Assembly (NCBI RefSeq): GCF_000516985.1
Contig: NW_006917099.1
Coordinates: forward strand, 1,008,685 to 1,072,684
DNA from: Pestalotiopsis fici W106-1
Lineage: Eukaryota; Ascomycota; Sordariomycetes; Amphisphaeriales; Sporocadaceae
Length of the DNA stretch: 64,000 nucleotides
Direction: 5' to 3'
Program-made: the position numbers and the translations under genes
Shown: piece by piece, positions 35,604 through 45,600 of the stretch
Layout of the letters: the number at the start of each line of letters is the position of its first letter
Numbering within the stretch: position 1 is the stretch's first letter
Notes under the pieces: model-generated
Database searches by the model: none
Told to the model about the DNA's origin: nothing
Seen by the model: the letters and a program-made list of their open reading frames with translations, nothing else

Positions 35604-37177
35604 TTTGAATTTCTGATCTGGAGAGGACGAAAGAGAGGTTCTGGTCGTAATATAAACTGTGCCCGGCACGATCAAAGAATGAAAAGAAGTGAATAGCGGT
35701 TCCACAAAATAGACCAGCTTACGAAGAAAAAAAAAGAGGAACCAGTCCTTCTGTACCCAGAAAATAAAGATAAAGTAAAGTGGGTTGAAGAGAGAACAAA
35801 AACTGGCGACTTCATTCCTGCATCCCCATGGGGGGACGGGCATTGTTTAAATCACTTCGGTGGTATACGATGCAGTCCCATTTTACAGCCCACCCAGCAT
35901 CCCAATTGAGCATGTCTCTTGAGCATGGTACCCAGGGTTGATCTGCCAAGGTCCCTCCCGTCCTCGTCCTATCCTATCAGATGCGTCAGACCGTTGGAGG
36001 AACATCAGATCCACACAAGGAGGGCATTTGAGCCTGGTTAACCAAGGAGTCATGTAGTCGACGAGGTAGCACTCTCGGGGAGAGCCATGTCACTTCTGCG
36101 ACGATCTTCTGCTACGGCTGCCGTCTCGTGGGTGGGGAATAGTTGGGAATAGTCGCCGTGATTACAGGGGTCTGGGACTTGCCGAGATCTTCACAGACCC
36201 GCGACAGGGATCCTGACGTTTGAGCCGCAAGCAAAAAAAGAGTCAGTCTGGTTGAGCAATAAGCATTGAGATGGTGGCTGGCGGCTAGTCAGACTTGTTT
36301 GTCTTTTCTGTTTCCATGAATCAGGATGATGCTGGTTGTTGTTCTTTGCTCTTGAGTCGGAACATAGAAATAGATTATGCTTGGAGTTGCCAAAATCTTG
36401 GTGGATCACCCGCCCTACTAGCCAACTCTAAAATACACAATGCTCACTAATAAGCTGGACGAGTCGGTTTATACAACAAACTTGGGGGAGGTCTTCATGA
36501 AACCAAATAAAGGCATGTGGCAGGTCGTGAATCAAAACCTGCAGTCGTATTTCATTGCAAGCAAACACACCACATGGTCACACCGTCCCATATTTTTATT
36601 CCCGAAGTTGTCACAGTCTTGGAGGTTATGGGCTGATGGCGAGCTCTTGGCAGCTTCATGTCTTCCGCCAGACCCCTGCTCAGAGTGGAGCACCGCGTTG
36701 CAGGTGGTTTTCAGGGTCAAGAACACTCTTTTTTCCTTTCTTTGCGAGGCTCGATCCTTCTCTCTCGCATGCCATGAGGTCCAGTTTTTCCCTTTCTCTC
36801 CCTCTACTTCTTTTAGAACTTGAAAATAACGTTATGGAGAAAAGAGGGCCACGTATGCATGGAGAAGTGGAGCGGCTTTACTTGCATTCGTGTTCTGGAC
36901 TTGCATACAATATGAGCATAACGGTAATTGACATCATCAATGGTCCTCAAGCTGACATTTTATGAAACCATCGCCAATATACAGAACAATTATTTAGTCA
37001 TTACGAATACTGCAAGCTGGACTTGGTGTTATTGAGTCGGACCAGAACAGGAGCAGCGCCATAGTCGTACTAGTCAGGTCAGATGCACACACACGCAGTG
37101 CGCGCAGTCTAGTGACCCAAAGAATATAGCCTTGAATGTTTGATGACTTGAATATCGAATTATATTTGACAAGAAGA
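35604..37177. other. Gene-poor region
   Basis: Promoter of the Egh16-like gene at its left, and 3' flank of the decarboxylase at its right. Frames such as 36440-36823 have no recognisable content. Confidence 0.55.
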
Positions 37178-38314
37178 TTATGCATCCTCGGTCAGTCTCA
37201 AAATCTTGGCGGCATTGCCTCCCATGACCTGCTTGACTCCTTCATTATTGCTGCCCAGTGCCTTTTCGACCGCATTCTTATTCCAAGTCATGCTCTCCCA
37301 CTCGCCCTGCTCATCGCTCTGCAATGGGGGGAAGAACGGGTGGTCTGTTCCAAACATGAGCCGGTCGACACCGCTCGCATCGATGGCCGCCTTGAGACCG
37401 ACTTCATTGTAAATGACAGCGTCAAGGTAAATTTGCTCCTTGAGGACCTGCCACACGGTCCTACGCTCTGGCGTGACCTTGCCCTCGCGCACGAGGTGGC
37501 CATCGTGTACGATGCAGCTCTCGATACGGCCCGCGAGGAACGGAAGGGTACCGCCGCTGTGAGCGAGCAGCATGCGTAAATCTGGGACTTGGTCAAACAC
37601 GCCGGCCAGGTACATGCGTGCGACGGCAATAGTAGTCTCGAGCGGGAAGCCCAGCGCCAGGGGGAGAACGTGACCGTACTCGGCGGTGGCACGAGGACCC
37701 CAGACCTCGCTCGGCAGTCCATAGTGCGGGTGCAAGAAAATGACGAGGCCCGCTGTCGCAATGGCCTTGAACACGGGAATCAGCGCCGGGTCATCGAGGC
37801 CCTTGCCCAACCCCGAGGTTCCCAGAATCACGCCGCGGCAGTGCTTGAGCCCCTTGACGAAATCAACGTGCGCCAACAGCACGTCCTCCGGGGCCGTGAG
37901 TGGCAGAGTCGCGAAAAAGAAGAGGCGGCCCGGGTACTCCCCGCACATGGCCTCGAACTCGTGGTTGACGTCCTCGGCCGTCTTGCCAGCCTCGTCCGAG
38001 GCGACAAAGTCGAGCCACGGGTTGGCGAGCGAAATGACGGAAATGTCAATCTTGTGCGTGTCCATGAAGTGAATCTTTTGCGTGAGCAGCGAGTAGTGGC
38101 TGGTCACGGGCCGGCCCGGCAGGTTGGCCGACTCGCCCTGCGCAATCTTGTCGAGCGACTCGGCCTCGGCCGGCAGGATTATGTACCGCGGGTCCTTGGC
38201 CCCGGCGAAGCGCCGTATGAGGGGGATCTCGGAGCGCGACTCTAGCAGCTTGACGTACTCTGGGGGGTACATGTGGGTGTGGATGTCCACCACGGGGGTA
38301 GTGGTTGAGGACAT
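37178..38314 (-). CDS. ACMSD-family decarboxylase, probably uracil-5-carboxylate decarboxylase
   Basis: Single-exon amidohydrolase-fold decarboxylase of 378 aa. The metal ligands are visible: His12 and His14 (VDIHTHMYPP), His195 (FLHPHYGLP), and Asp324 (FGTDHPFF), with His252 (AHSGG) as a likely catalytic residue. Of the family, it is closest in pattern to isoorotate (uracil-5-carboxylate) decarboxylase of Cordyceps and Metarhizium, which removes CO2 from uracil-5-carboxylate in the thymidine salvage path. The Zn-ligand spacing is the same to within one residue. A 2-amino-3-carboxymuconate-semialdehyde or related aromatic decarboxylase remains possible. No other thymine-salvage gene is next to it. 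Codons are strongly G/C-ended. Confidence 0.85.
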   Translation of the reverse strand: MSSTTTPVVDIHTHMYPPEYVKLLESRSEIPLIRRFAGAKDPRYIILPAEAESLDKIAQGESANLPGRPVTSHYSLLTQKIHFMDTHKIDISVISLANPWLDFVASDEAGKTAEDVNHEFEAMCGEYPGRLFFFATLPLTAPEDVLLAHVDFVKGLKHCRGVILGTSGLGKGLDDPALIPVFKAIATAGLVIFLHPHYGLPSEVWGPRATAEYGHVLPLALGFPLETTIAVARMYLAGVFDQVPDLRMLLAHSGGTLPFLAGRIESCIVHDGHLVREGKVTPERRTVWQVLKEQIYLDAVIYNEVGLKAAIDASGVDRLMFGTDHPFFPPLQSDEQGEWESMTWNKNAVEKALGSNNEGVKQVMGGNAAKILRLTEDA

Positions 38315-38801
38315 TTTGGCGTGGCAGATGAGGGGGTGGTTACAGCCCGGCTAAGATGAGGAGTGCCCAGATGTGTCCCAAAGAAGTTGCGAAAAGAGTC
38401 CTGGTACAGTCTGCCGATTCGAACCTGGAGTTTCCCCTCGCTTGGAAAGTCTTAAACGATTGTTGATCAAATTGAAGCCTCTGGATGGTACAACTATCTA
38501 GACGTTGGAGACGAGCAGTAGTATGTGAGGGCCCTTGTGATATTCCGCTATCAGCCTGTCTAATCCGCCGTATTTCGTAGGTGTTCCGTTATAGGTGTCC
38601 ACCGCGGAGTCCTCCGGTGGTGGGGCAGGCGGCGATGCCCCGCGACGAGGAGTTTATGGGCGGGCAAAGCTAATACTCGGTACTCTGATTGCCTGACTGG
38701 AGCAAGAGCTTTGGTTTTTGTTTTTCGCCAATTATTGTATCAATTTCTGTCTCTAAATAGATATTTCCAGATCCTGGTCTATGCTTTGCGTTTCGACCAA
38801 T
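38315..38801. other. Intergenic region
   Basis: Promoter of the decarboxylase and 3' flank of the DUF3176 gene. A GATTCGAACC word near 38416 resembles a tRNA B box but has no tRNA around it. Confidence 0.6.
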
Positions 38802-40933
38802 CTAGTCTTTTTTAACCTTTAACTCGACGAATTCCCCCGTGTCCACCAAACTAACAAATGTATTCTTTGCCGTTTCCCTTGCTTGGCCCGTCAACTCAGC
38901 AAGTCTTAACTGCTTCTGAGTTTCCGCATCTACAGAGTGTGTAAAAGTAGCCAAGACGTCGCTCTTCCAGGGCTCTAGTCTCCTATGGTTCGTCTCAAGG
39001 ATTGCAAACAGAAGAACAAGACAAGCTCCCACGACAACGAGCAGGGGAAGTATCAAATACGCCCATCGTACCCGTATATGGAGGGCCCATTCTTTCTGTT
39101 GGCCAGTCTGCGTCGAGTCCGACTGATCACGCATGAAAGTCGTCATTCTTTGCGCCATATTTTCAAATACCGCGTCGTAATCTTGGGTCTGCTTCGTACC
39201 AAGGACCTGTGCAACAAAAGGATATAAAGTTCCATTGAAGCCGGTCCTTGGAATAGGCCATGATACCAGCTGGCCACTGGAGAATAGCTGATCAGTGACG
39301 GCATACGAGGTTGTCTCTGCCGAGGACTGACTTATATTGAAGGCCATGATAGCGTCCTTGGGAAGCCCGACTTGACGTGCTCGTTCATCAGACCAGCGGA
39401 GCTGGAGATCGAATCGGTGAAAATTCACCTCGGAGTTTACCAAGGAGTTATTGTTCCAAGATTCATACTCTGCGAAAGTGCTCGCCTCCATACCCACTTC
39501 CCACTCTGGCATGCCTGGTTGGTATGATGCCAAGTTTCTGTCCGACCATGTGTCGATTACAGACTCCTTAAACACACCATTGTCGACTCGCGTTGCAAAA
39601 GCTTTGATGCAAAAATACAAAGCACATTCCTTGGCCAAGGGGTTTAGATGATATTTATCTGGAAACCGAATTATGCCGACAGCTGCGATGAGTGTGTTGC
39701 TCTTTTGGAATGAAACCGTTAGCCCGGGATTGGAGACGGCTGCTGCAGCCATATCTGCAGTTTCAGCAAAGATTCCCTTTTTTTCATCAATTGATTCGAC
39801 GTATGGTAATGAGTACAATGTCTTCCCGCCAAGTATCTCGTTCTGTTCCAAGGATGCTGTCACGTCGTTGCAGGTGCTGCAGATTGCCAGGGTCGAGTAA
39901 GGTGCCCACGTACAATTGCCACTAGGACAAACGAATGAAGCCATTGGCTCGGTTCGCTTTGTGTCGTTCCCCAAACCATCTATGAGAGCAGCCGTCATGC
40001 CCACATCAGGTATTTTGGACCAAATAAATCTATCAATAGCGTTTCCTGATGGCAGTTGGAACGATCCAGCTTCTCCTCTTGTAGTGAGGTAAGAGTATGA
40101 TCCGACATCGAGACGTTCGCATACTCCGATGGTTGGAGGCTTGAGACTGTTTGAATCGTCTAGCTGCCCATCGTAATCGACTATTGCTTGAAGAAATGGA
40201 TCAAAGCCTAGAAGAACAACTGTCATGAGAGCACCTAGTACTGACCAGTGGCTGAAAAGGTCAGCGGCGGCCGTGTTAGAGTTTGTATACTCACTTACCG
40301 AGCAGGAAGCCAAAACAAAAACACAAAACTTCCCAGGGGCCCTCTACTTGCGTCTTCAAATTTTTCAAAACCTTCTAGACGGCCGGGTTGCCTTTTGAAC
40401 CAATTCCACTTGGCTTGACCAAGACAAGATCCCATTACGAATCCCAGTGGTGCACGAGCGACGGCACCCAGAATGGAGATGAGTGCGTTAAAGGAGATCA
40501 AGAAACGCCATTTATCCAAAGGTCGATTATTCGCAAGGACCAGGAGCACCAGAAGCGTCGTCATTGCAGTCAAGCTTAGGGCTACAGCACTCATCTCGAG
40601 CTTCCACGTATGAGGAGACTTTGGTCGCGTTTCCTGATCCGTTTTGACCGAGCCGTCATTTCTGGCATCGTCTTGAGTATCCAGACTTTGAAAGCCGTTT
40701 ATACTAGCGGACCCGGAGTCCTGACGAAGGAGTGGAGAAGAGTGTGTCGGAGTTTGATGATAGGTCACAAATGTGACCTCTGCAGTCTGTTCTACAGATT
40801 CCCCGTATCGTGCCGCCTCTTCAGATGGGATTGAATTCCGTCTGCTGCTTGGGGCCGACTGCTGCTCCAATCCACCCGGACTTTTCTGGTGAGAGTGATT
40901 GGCTCTCGTGGGACTGTGAATGATTTCGTCCAT
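38802..40933 (-). CDS. DUF3176 membrane protein
   Basis: Two exons, 40933-40299 and 40251-38802 (694 aa); the splice joins LFWLPAR to HWSVLGALMTVV. The ATG at 40933 has a good context (CACAATGG); the frame further upstream has only a TTG. Order: polar Ser/Gln-rich N-terminus (about 100 residues), two hydrophobic helices (MSAVALSLTAMTTLLVLLVLA, then ISFNALISILGAVA), a third helix at the splice, a large extracytoplasmic domain with paired cysteines (CPSGNCTWAPYSTLAICSTC), a last helix (LILPLLVVVGACLVLLFAI), and a charged tail. This layout is typical of the fungal DUF3176 family, whose function is unknown. Intact. Confidence 0.85.
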
Positions 40934-41544
40934 TGTGACATTGACGGCGGGTATCAAGCAAAGATCGTCCGTATGTTTGCGATACAAGTACCTCTGAATA
41001 TTTCTTGATCTTCTCTGCAGAGGCTTATGTATCAACCAGAGTGGCGAGATTCAGCCAGGGTACTTTCGGCCACTACAAGTTCCACTGTATTACCAAGCGA
41101 CAAAGAAGGCTCAGCCCCTAAACACGCCATTTTTTGACTCACACGCATATTGCCGTTGCTTTTTCAGTGAACCGTTCGCACTATTTTCGGCATACAGCTT
41201 TACACGACATTAGTGTCTCGTATCACTAAGCGCATAGCTGCACTTGCCTTCATGTACGGATGCACGTTGACTCGATGATCTTGCGGCTAAGGCTTTTTCT
41301 ACTCTGTCGATGGCGCAGGTCAAGTTGGTTCTGCGTGTCTCGGATGCGAATCATCTCGTGATCCTGATTACATGATGGCGACGATCAGAAGAAAAGTCCA
41401 AATTGAGAAACTAGTGATCAGATCTTGTATTTGGCTTTCCCAAGCTAGGCGAACAAAGGGTCAATGAAGAGGGACAGCCTCATTGCTGGACAGCCTAGTG
41501 AACATAAGGCTGAGCGCGCAATGTCTACACATCCCTCAGCCCCA
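40934..41544. other. Intergenic region
   Basis: Promoter of the DUF3176 gene and 3' flank of the small Helo-like gene. No gene seen. Confidence 0.6.
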
Positions 41545-42455
41545 TTACTTGAACATCTGAGCGAATGATCCTGCGTCCATCTGTCCTTGAAAGGCTCTGC
41601 TGTTGTTGATGGCATTCAGCTTTCCAAACGATTGATCCACGCCTTGTTGTGCCTCGCCGACGATTCCCTGCATTGCCATGGACTGGTCTGTGTGCAAGTC
41701 ACCAAAAGTTTGACCAATTCTCTTCTGCTGGAGTGCCTTTAGGGCAGCTTGGTTGGACTCTTGAAGTGCTGTGGTCCGTTCAAGGCTTCCTTGATTGTTT
41801 TCTGTATCGCCTTCTCTCATGTTGTCTTCGGTGGTTCGTGGTAGCACGTCTGTAGTCGCAGATCTGGTCGACAATTCTGTTGACAGAGAAGACAGGGCCT
41901 GCTCCTGCGCTTGAAACCGCGAGCTCAACTGTCGGACATCCTTGGAAGTGTCATTGGAAACGATTCTGCAAAGAGTGAGCCATAATGGTATTCAAGTTCG
42001 TATCTTATTAGGACGCACAATGTAATAGTCCCTGTCATGAGATGAATCGTCCTTTGGCAGTCACTCAATTCCCCGTTGAACGTGAGTATTCGTGACTCGT
42101 GAAAGGTGATGGAAAGCCTATCACGGTTGCTGAATTTTGAGTCTGTCGATCGACTTGTGTACTTTGTAATGATGGCGCTGAAACCTTTGCAAAGCTCATT
42201 GGTCGCTTGCAGTGTCTTTTCAAGTGCGATTGATTGCAGTATACCGCCGAATTGAGCTTGCATGTGTTCGTTTTTCTCCAAGGTTTCTGTCAAGATTTCC
42301 AAGGAGTTTTGCGTGCCAGACAGGAGAGTCTTTGAGTGGGCGATGGCCTGTGGCGCATCGATTAAACCATCGATGGTTCTATAGGCGGCTTGGGCAGTTT
42401 GCGCTGCAAGTGTCGCAACGGCGATAACACTAGCAGTAATGCTCAGGGGGTCCAT
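41545..42455 (-). CDS. Helo-like protein with two C-terminal amyloid-like motifs (candidate cell-death effector)
   Basis: Two exons, 42455-42019 and 41965-41545 (285 aa). Residues 1-145 are a Helo-like helical domain starting MDPLSITASVIAVATLAAQT, with a hydrophobic first helix of the kind that inserts in membranes in HET-S and HELLP proteins. A polar, Thr/Glu/Gln-rich linker follows (about 150-226). The C-terminus holds two related motifs: FGDLHTDQSMAMQGIV (233-248) and FGKLNAINNSRAFQGQM (259-275), 26 residues apart. Both resemble the motif at the N-terminus of the NLR encoded divergently 218 bases away (FGNTVVDHGSRLFQGIV). In HET-s, two pseudo-repeats form the prion fold and are templated by one repeat on the NLR NWD2. 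By analogy, this protein would be the executor. That is inference; the similarity is seen directly. Confidence 0.8.
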
Positions 42456-42673
42456 GGTGTTGAAAAAAGGATGATTCGGAATGCGATGACTCTTTTCATC
42501 GTGCATGGGCAATCAATATGCAGCCTTACCGAATCCCAGCCATTCCATTCGTGGATGACCAGACATTGCCGCATGTGTGATTTCCCCGCTCGGTTGCCTG
42601 AAAGCTCAATACCTTTCCATTTCTTTTCTTTTCCAACTATCTTATTCTCACGATTTTCGAGCGACCCGTCCTC
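42456..42673. promoter_or_regulatory. 218-bp bidirectional promoter of the NLR/Helo-like pair
   Basis: Only 218 bases separate the two divergent ATGs (42455 and 42674). Both promoters and both 5' leaders must fit here, so transcription of the two genes is probably coupled. The right half is T/C-rich, as expected of the NLR leader (about 42600-42665). No core-promoter element is clear. Confidence 0.7.
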
Positions 42674-45600
42674 ATGGCGGAAGGCCTGCAAGAAGGACCG
42701 ATGGCGAGCCAGCAATTTGGCAACACCGTCGTCGACCATGGAAGTCGCTTGTTCCAAGGCATTGTACATGGAGATATACACCTTGGCCCCCGCGAAAGTC
42801 GACTCCACTCTCTCGACATTGCCTCTGGGGCCACATTCGATGCCGCCAACAAGCAGAATTCGCCTTCCTGTCTCGAGAACACAAGAGTGGATCTCCTTCA
42901 ACAGATTGAGTCGTGGATCGAAAGTCACGACGAGAAACGAATATACTGGCTCAGGGGCATGGCCGGAACTGGAAAGTCCACCATTGCCTTGACAATTGTC
43001 AGCCGATATGCAGAGAAAGGACGTCTCGGTGCAAGTTTTTTCTTTTCAAGAGGTGGCGGTGATCTGGGCTCGGCAAAGAAGTTCGTTCCGACTATTGCTG
43101 CCCAACTGGCGGAAGCTGTGCCCGGACTTCACGAGTGCATCGACCGTGCTCTAGAATCGAATCGTCACATCTTTGACCTGGGAGTTTACAGCCAGTGGCA
43201 GAAATTGGTCCTTGAACCGCTTGCACAACTCGGCAAAGATACGGTTATGCATCCCATAGTGGTCGTGATCGATGCCCTGGACGAATGCGATGATGACAAT
43301 GATATCGCTCTCCTGGTAAAGTGCTTCGAGGGCGCTACAACGACCGATAACAGTCCACTACGGCTATTCATCACTAGCCGGCCCGAGTCACTCATAAATC
43401 ATGCGTTTGATGATATTCCACGTCATACACACAAAGATTTTGTCCTTCACAATATTGAAGATTCTATCGTGGATCAGGACCTCACGCTATTCTACCAAGA
43501 CCGCCTTTCGAAAATAGCTCAACGTTTTCACCTTGATGCTACGTTGTACTCTGAGGGTACTATCCAAATCCTAGTACAAAAATCTCATCGTCTGTTCATA
43601 CATGCAGCTACTGTATGCCGCTTCATTCAAGAGGGTAGAGGACTCGCTGGCCAACGCCTCGCTCTACTCATCGACAGAGGAAACGCGTCACTAAGGTCCG
43701 AGAGGGAATTGGATCAGATGTATACAACTGTCCTTACACACTCATGGTCCACGTCAGCACACCTCGAACCACAAGAAAGTGCTGATTTGAAGACCTTGTT
43801 CAGTGGCATTGTCGGCTCAATTGTGGTGCTGTTCGATGTTGTGAATGTACTTGAGCTGGCAACAATCCTTGACAGATCAGTAGATGAAGTTGGTCGGATA
43901 TTGCGTTCATTCCACTCGGTACTCGACGTTCCCGAGGAAGCAACAAAGCCTATCCGTCTTCTCCACCCTTCCTTTCGAGATTTTCTTCTAGACCGATCAA
44001 GATGTAAGGCGGAACCCTTTTCCATCAACGCCGAAGAAATCCACCGTCTACTCCTTGGGAACTGCCTCCGTCTAATGAAGTTCCACCTCAAGCGCAACAT
44101 ATGCAATCTCAATCACCCTGGAGTCCGCGCCCGCGACGTACCCAAAGCGACTGTGAGCGATTCCATCCCTCATGAAATTCAATATGCCTGTCGTTATTGG
44201 CTTCATCACTTGCAAAGAATTGGTTTCGATGCAAATGTGAATGACCAACTGGAGAAATTTTTCACCACTGATTTCCTTTACTGGCTTGAATGCCTTTCGC
44301 TACTCCACCGACTGCCAGACAGTGTTACCATGATCAGGTTATTGGACATGAGGCTTTCTGGCTCTACATCACCTGCACCAGCTGCGTCATGGATCTCAAA
44401 AATGAAGCTGAAGTGGCAGGGGAAAACCAGCCGGCCGCCCTCACTATCCGATATTGTTCACGACGCGATGAGGTTTTTACTCTATCATGGCTCAATCATC
44501 GCAGAAGCTCCTTTACAAATATATTGCTCAGCTCTGGTGTTCAGTCCTGATATGAGTATTATACGAAAACTTTACTCGCATCTGATTCCAACATGGGTCA
44601 CATGCCAAAACATAGGTCGTATCGATTGGAGTGCTCATCTGCAAACTATCGCTCTGAGATACGCTGGCGAGCAAATTATATTCTCGCCTAACGGTCAGCT
44701 GATTGCGACATCTTCCAGTGGATATATACAAGTCTTCATTGCAGCAACAGGAACAGAGCAGGCGAAAATTCTGGTCCCATACGAGGCCCATCATAGTCGA
44801 GTGTCCGTGGCATTCTCACCAAATAACCTCTTTTTGGTGTCTGGGACAAGCCATGGGGTGATACAGGTATGGGACGTACATACAGGAGAACAACAGTTGG
44901 CAGTCATTTGGCCAGATCTCAATCAGGACGATAGGTTGACAGCTGTTGCATTCTCGCCAGATGGCCAATTAATAGCGGCGGCAAAGAATTGGAAAGAAGT
45001 CCGTCTTTGGGATAGGAGCACAGGTCAAGAACACTGTTTCACCTCGGGAAACTCGGACTGGCTGAAGCGCATTGTGTTTTGTGATGATAGCTTCTTGACT
45101 ACTACGGGGTCGAATAAACAAACCCGCACCATCCGGCTTTGGCACAAGGCTCCGTATCTGGTAGGCGAAAATCGGGACACACACCTCGCAGCATTTTCAT
45201 CAGATCTTCGACTAGCAGCAGTATCTCGTCGCATCTCGTCTGGTATACAACTCTGGGATATATCTACATCAGAACATATGCACAGACTCAAACGACCATA
45301 TTATCTGCTGGATTCCTTAACCTTTTCGCCAAACAGCGAGATTCTAGCGGTAACATCGTCGGCAAACATCACATTGTTGGACACAAGCACTGGTACAAGA
45401 CTCTACGAATTTGAAGACAATTCTTCCGTCAACGCTCTCGCGTTTTCCCCGAACGGCCAGTTGGCCTCGGTGTCTAGGGACAATACCATACGCCTTTGGA
45501 GTATGGTTCAAAACTGGAAACAACGATCAATCAAGGATGACACAATCCGAACATATGGCAACGCTATCGCATTATCGCGCGACGGAAGCAAGGTGGCGTC

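Noticed and set aside
37589..38245. 218-aa plus-strand frame opposite the decarboxylase
   Set aside because: A shadow of a G/C-ended coding frame; no start context or domain.
38400..38440. GATTCGAACC resembles a reverse-strand tRNA B box
   Set aside because: The flanking bases do not form a T stem, and no A box or acceptor stem is present.
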